Shown here in pieces: positions 63,608 to 64,000 of a stretch of DNA of 64,000 nucleotides. The stretch's first letter is position 1. Each line of letters begins with the position of its first letter. The translations under genes and the position numbers were made by a program. The notes below the pieces were generated by a model that saw nothing but the letters and a program-made list of their open reading frames with translations, was not told the DNA's origin and made no database searches. Source of the stretch: Veillonella sp. R32 (GTDB lineage: Bacteria; Bacillota; Negativicutes; Veillonellales; Veillonellaceae); the NCBI RefSeq assembly GCF_010093125.1, contig NZ_NMZQ01000025.1, forward strand, positions 1 through 64,000, in the 5' to 3' direction.

Positions 63608-63744
63608 TTAATGTAGGGTGTAATTATATTGTAAAAAGATATAATTATATGGGCAAACGCTTTGAAAGAGTATTAGGATTGTGAGTAGCCATGATTTTCT
63701 TGAAATCGGCGGCTATGTGATGATACAATAAAATAGAAGAAAAT

Positions 63745-63777
63745 AGTCAGGAAGCTAAGTCTTCCTGACTTTTTTTC
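63745..63777 (+). terminator. Terminator after the second permease
   Basis: A perfect 10-bp stem (AGTCAGGAAG with CTTCCTGACT), a 6-nt loop and T7. Confidence 0.93.
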
Positions 63778-64000
63778 AGCGTAAATTTAACAAGAACCAT
63801 GTTTTAGTTGTATATATCGTGTTATAATAACTAGTATATAGAAATCAATCTATACAGTAGATTGATTTGTGTTGCTAGGGCAACATACAAAGTGATTGAT
63901 ACAGTGGCATACTAAGCGTAGTAGTATACAGCCGTAAATTTGCTAGGTATTTGTAGAATAGCAGTATTTAGGGCTATGGGCAGGTAACACTTAGTAAGTC
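63778..64000 (+). promoter_or_regulatory. Start of an untranslated leader running off the window
   Basis: An extended -10 like TGTTATAAT (63823-63831) is followed by a perfect 11-bp hairpin (63842-63852 with 63858-63868) and a second small one, GTTGC/GCAAC (about 63871-63884). No open reading frame begins before the window ends. It may be the leader of the next gene. Confidence 0.4.

Overview
The window looks like chromosome of a Veillonella-type Negativicute, a diderm member of the Firmicutes. This is inferred from gene content. Firmicute-style features (T-box leader, SepF, YlmH, DivIVA) sit beside an outer-membrane trimeric autotransporter. Biosynthesis of cobamide precursors, a LarC-type protein and Se-dependent purine catabolism fit an anaerobic organic-acid fermenter. 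The species cannot be settled from sequence reading alone.

Layout. 1-1924: a T-box-controlled sodium:solute symporter whose leader carries two consecutive T-box antiterminator motifs. 2294-8616: a radical SAM gene and pgeF, then a yggS-sepF-proC-ylmH-divIVA cell-division cluster. 8724-15884: a tetrapyrrole operon (precorrin-2 dehydrogenase, hemA, hemC, a cobA-hemD fusion, hemB, hemL, one unknown small gene). It supplies siroheme/cobamide precursors; no protohaem branch genes are present. 15980-21330: MATE exporter, tyrA, two tandem cobT-family genes (ArsAB-like) and a LarC protein that ends after its N-terminal domain. 21582-22096: six tRNAs (Gly, Asn, Gln, Lys, Glu, Val). 22584-34021: a giant trimeric autotransporter adhesin of about 3,800 aa. 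Its signal peptide is out of frame by one base at a G7 tract, so it is a strong candidate for phase variation. 34120-34327: an unexplained, highly structured intergenic segment. 34395-37785: trmB, rodA/ftsW, uracil permease.

37879-44174: tRNA-Arg followed by accessory genes (Fic protein with a small partner, LemA plus an M48 protease, a HigBA-like toxin-antitoxin pair, a MatC-like carrier plus amidohydrolase). 44481-48948: a small unknown protein, nitroreductase, LysE exporter, M20 amidohydrolase and YihY membrane protein.

49257-63607: a purine/uric-acid catabolic island. It holds a YheO-type regulator, dpaL (ygeX), ygeY, ygeW, carbamate kinase, ssnA, a shortened ygfK, Se-dependent xanthine dehydrogenase and two NCS2 purine permeases. 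The permeases bring in xanthine or urate, the molybdenum hydroxylase and YgfK handle redox steps, SsnA/YgeY/DpaL act on ring-opened intermediates, and YgeW with carbamate kinase could recover ATP from a carbamoyl group. YgfK here lacks the central FAD/NAD(P) module of its E. coli homologue.

Positions of starts, motifs and hairpins were read by eye. Family assignments rest on recognised motifs, not on database searches.
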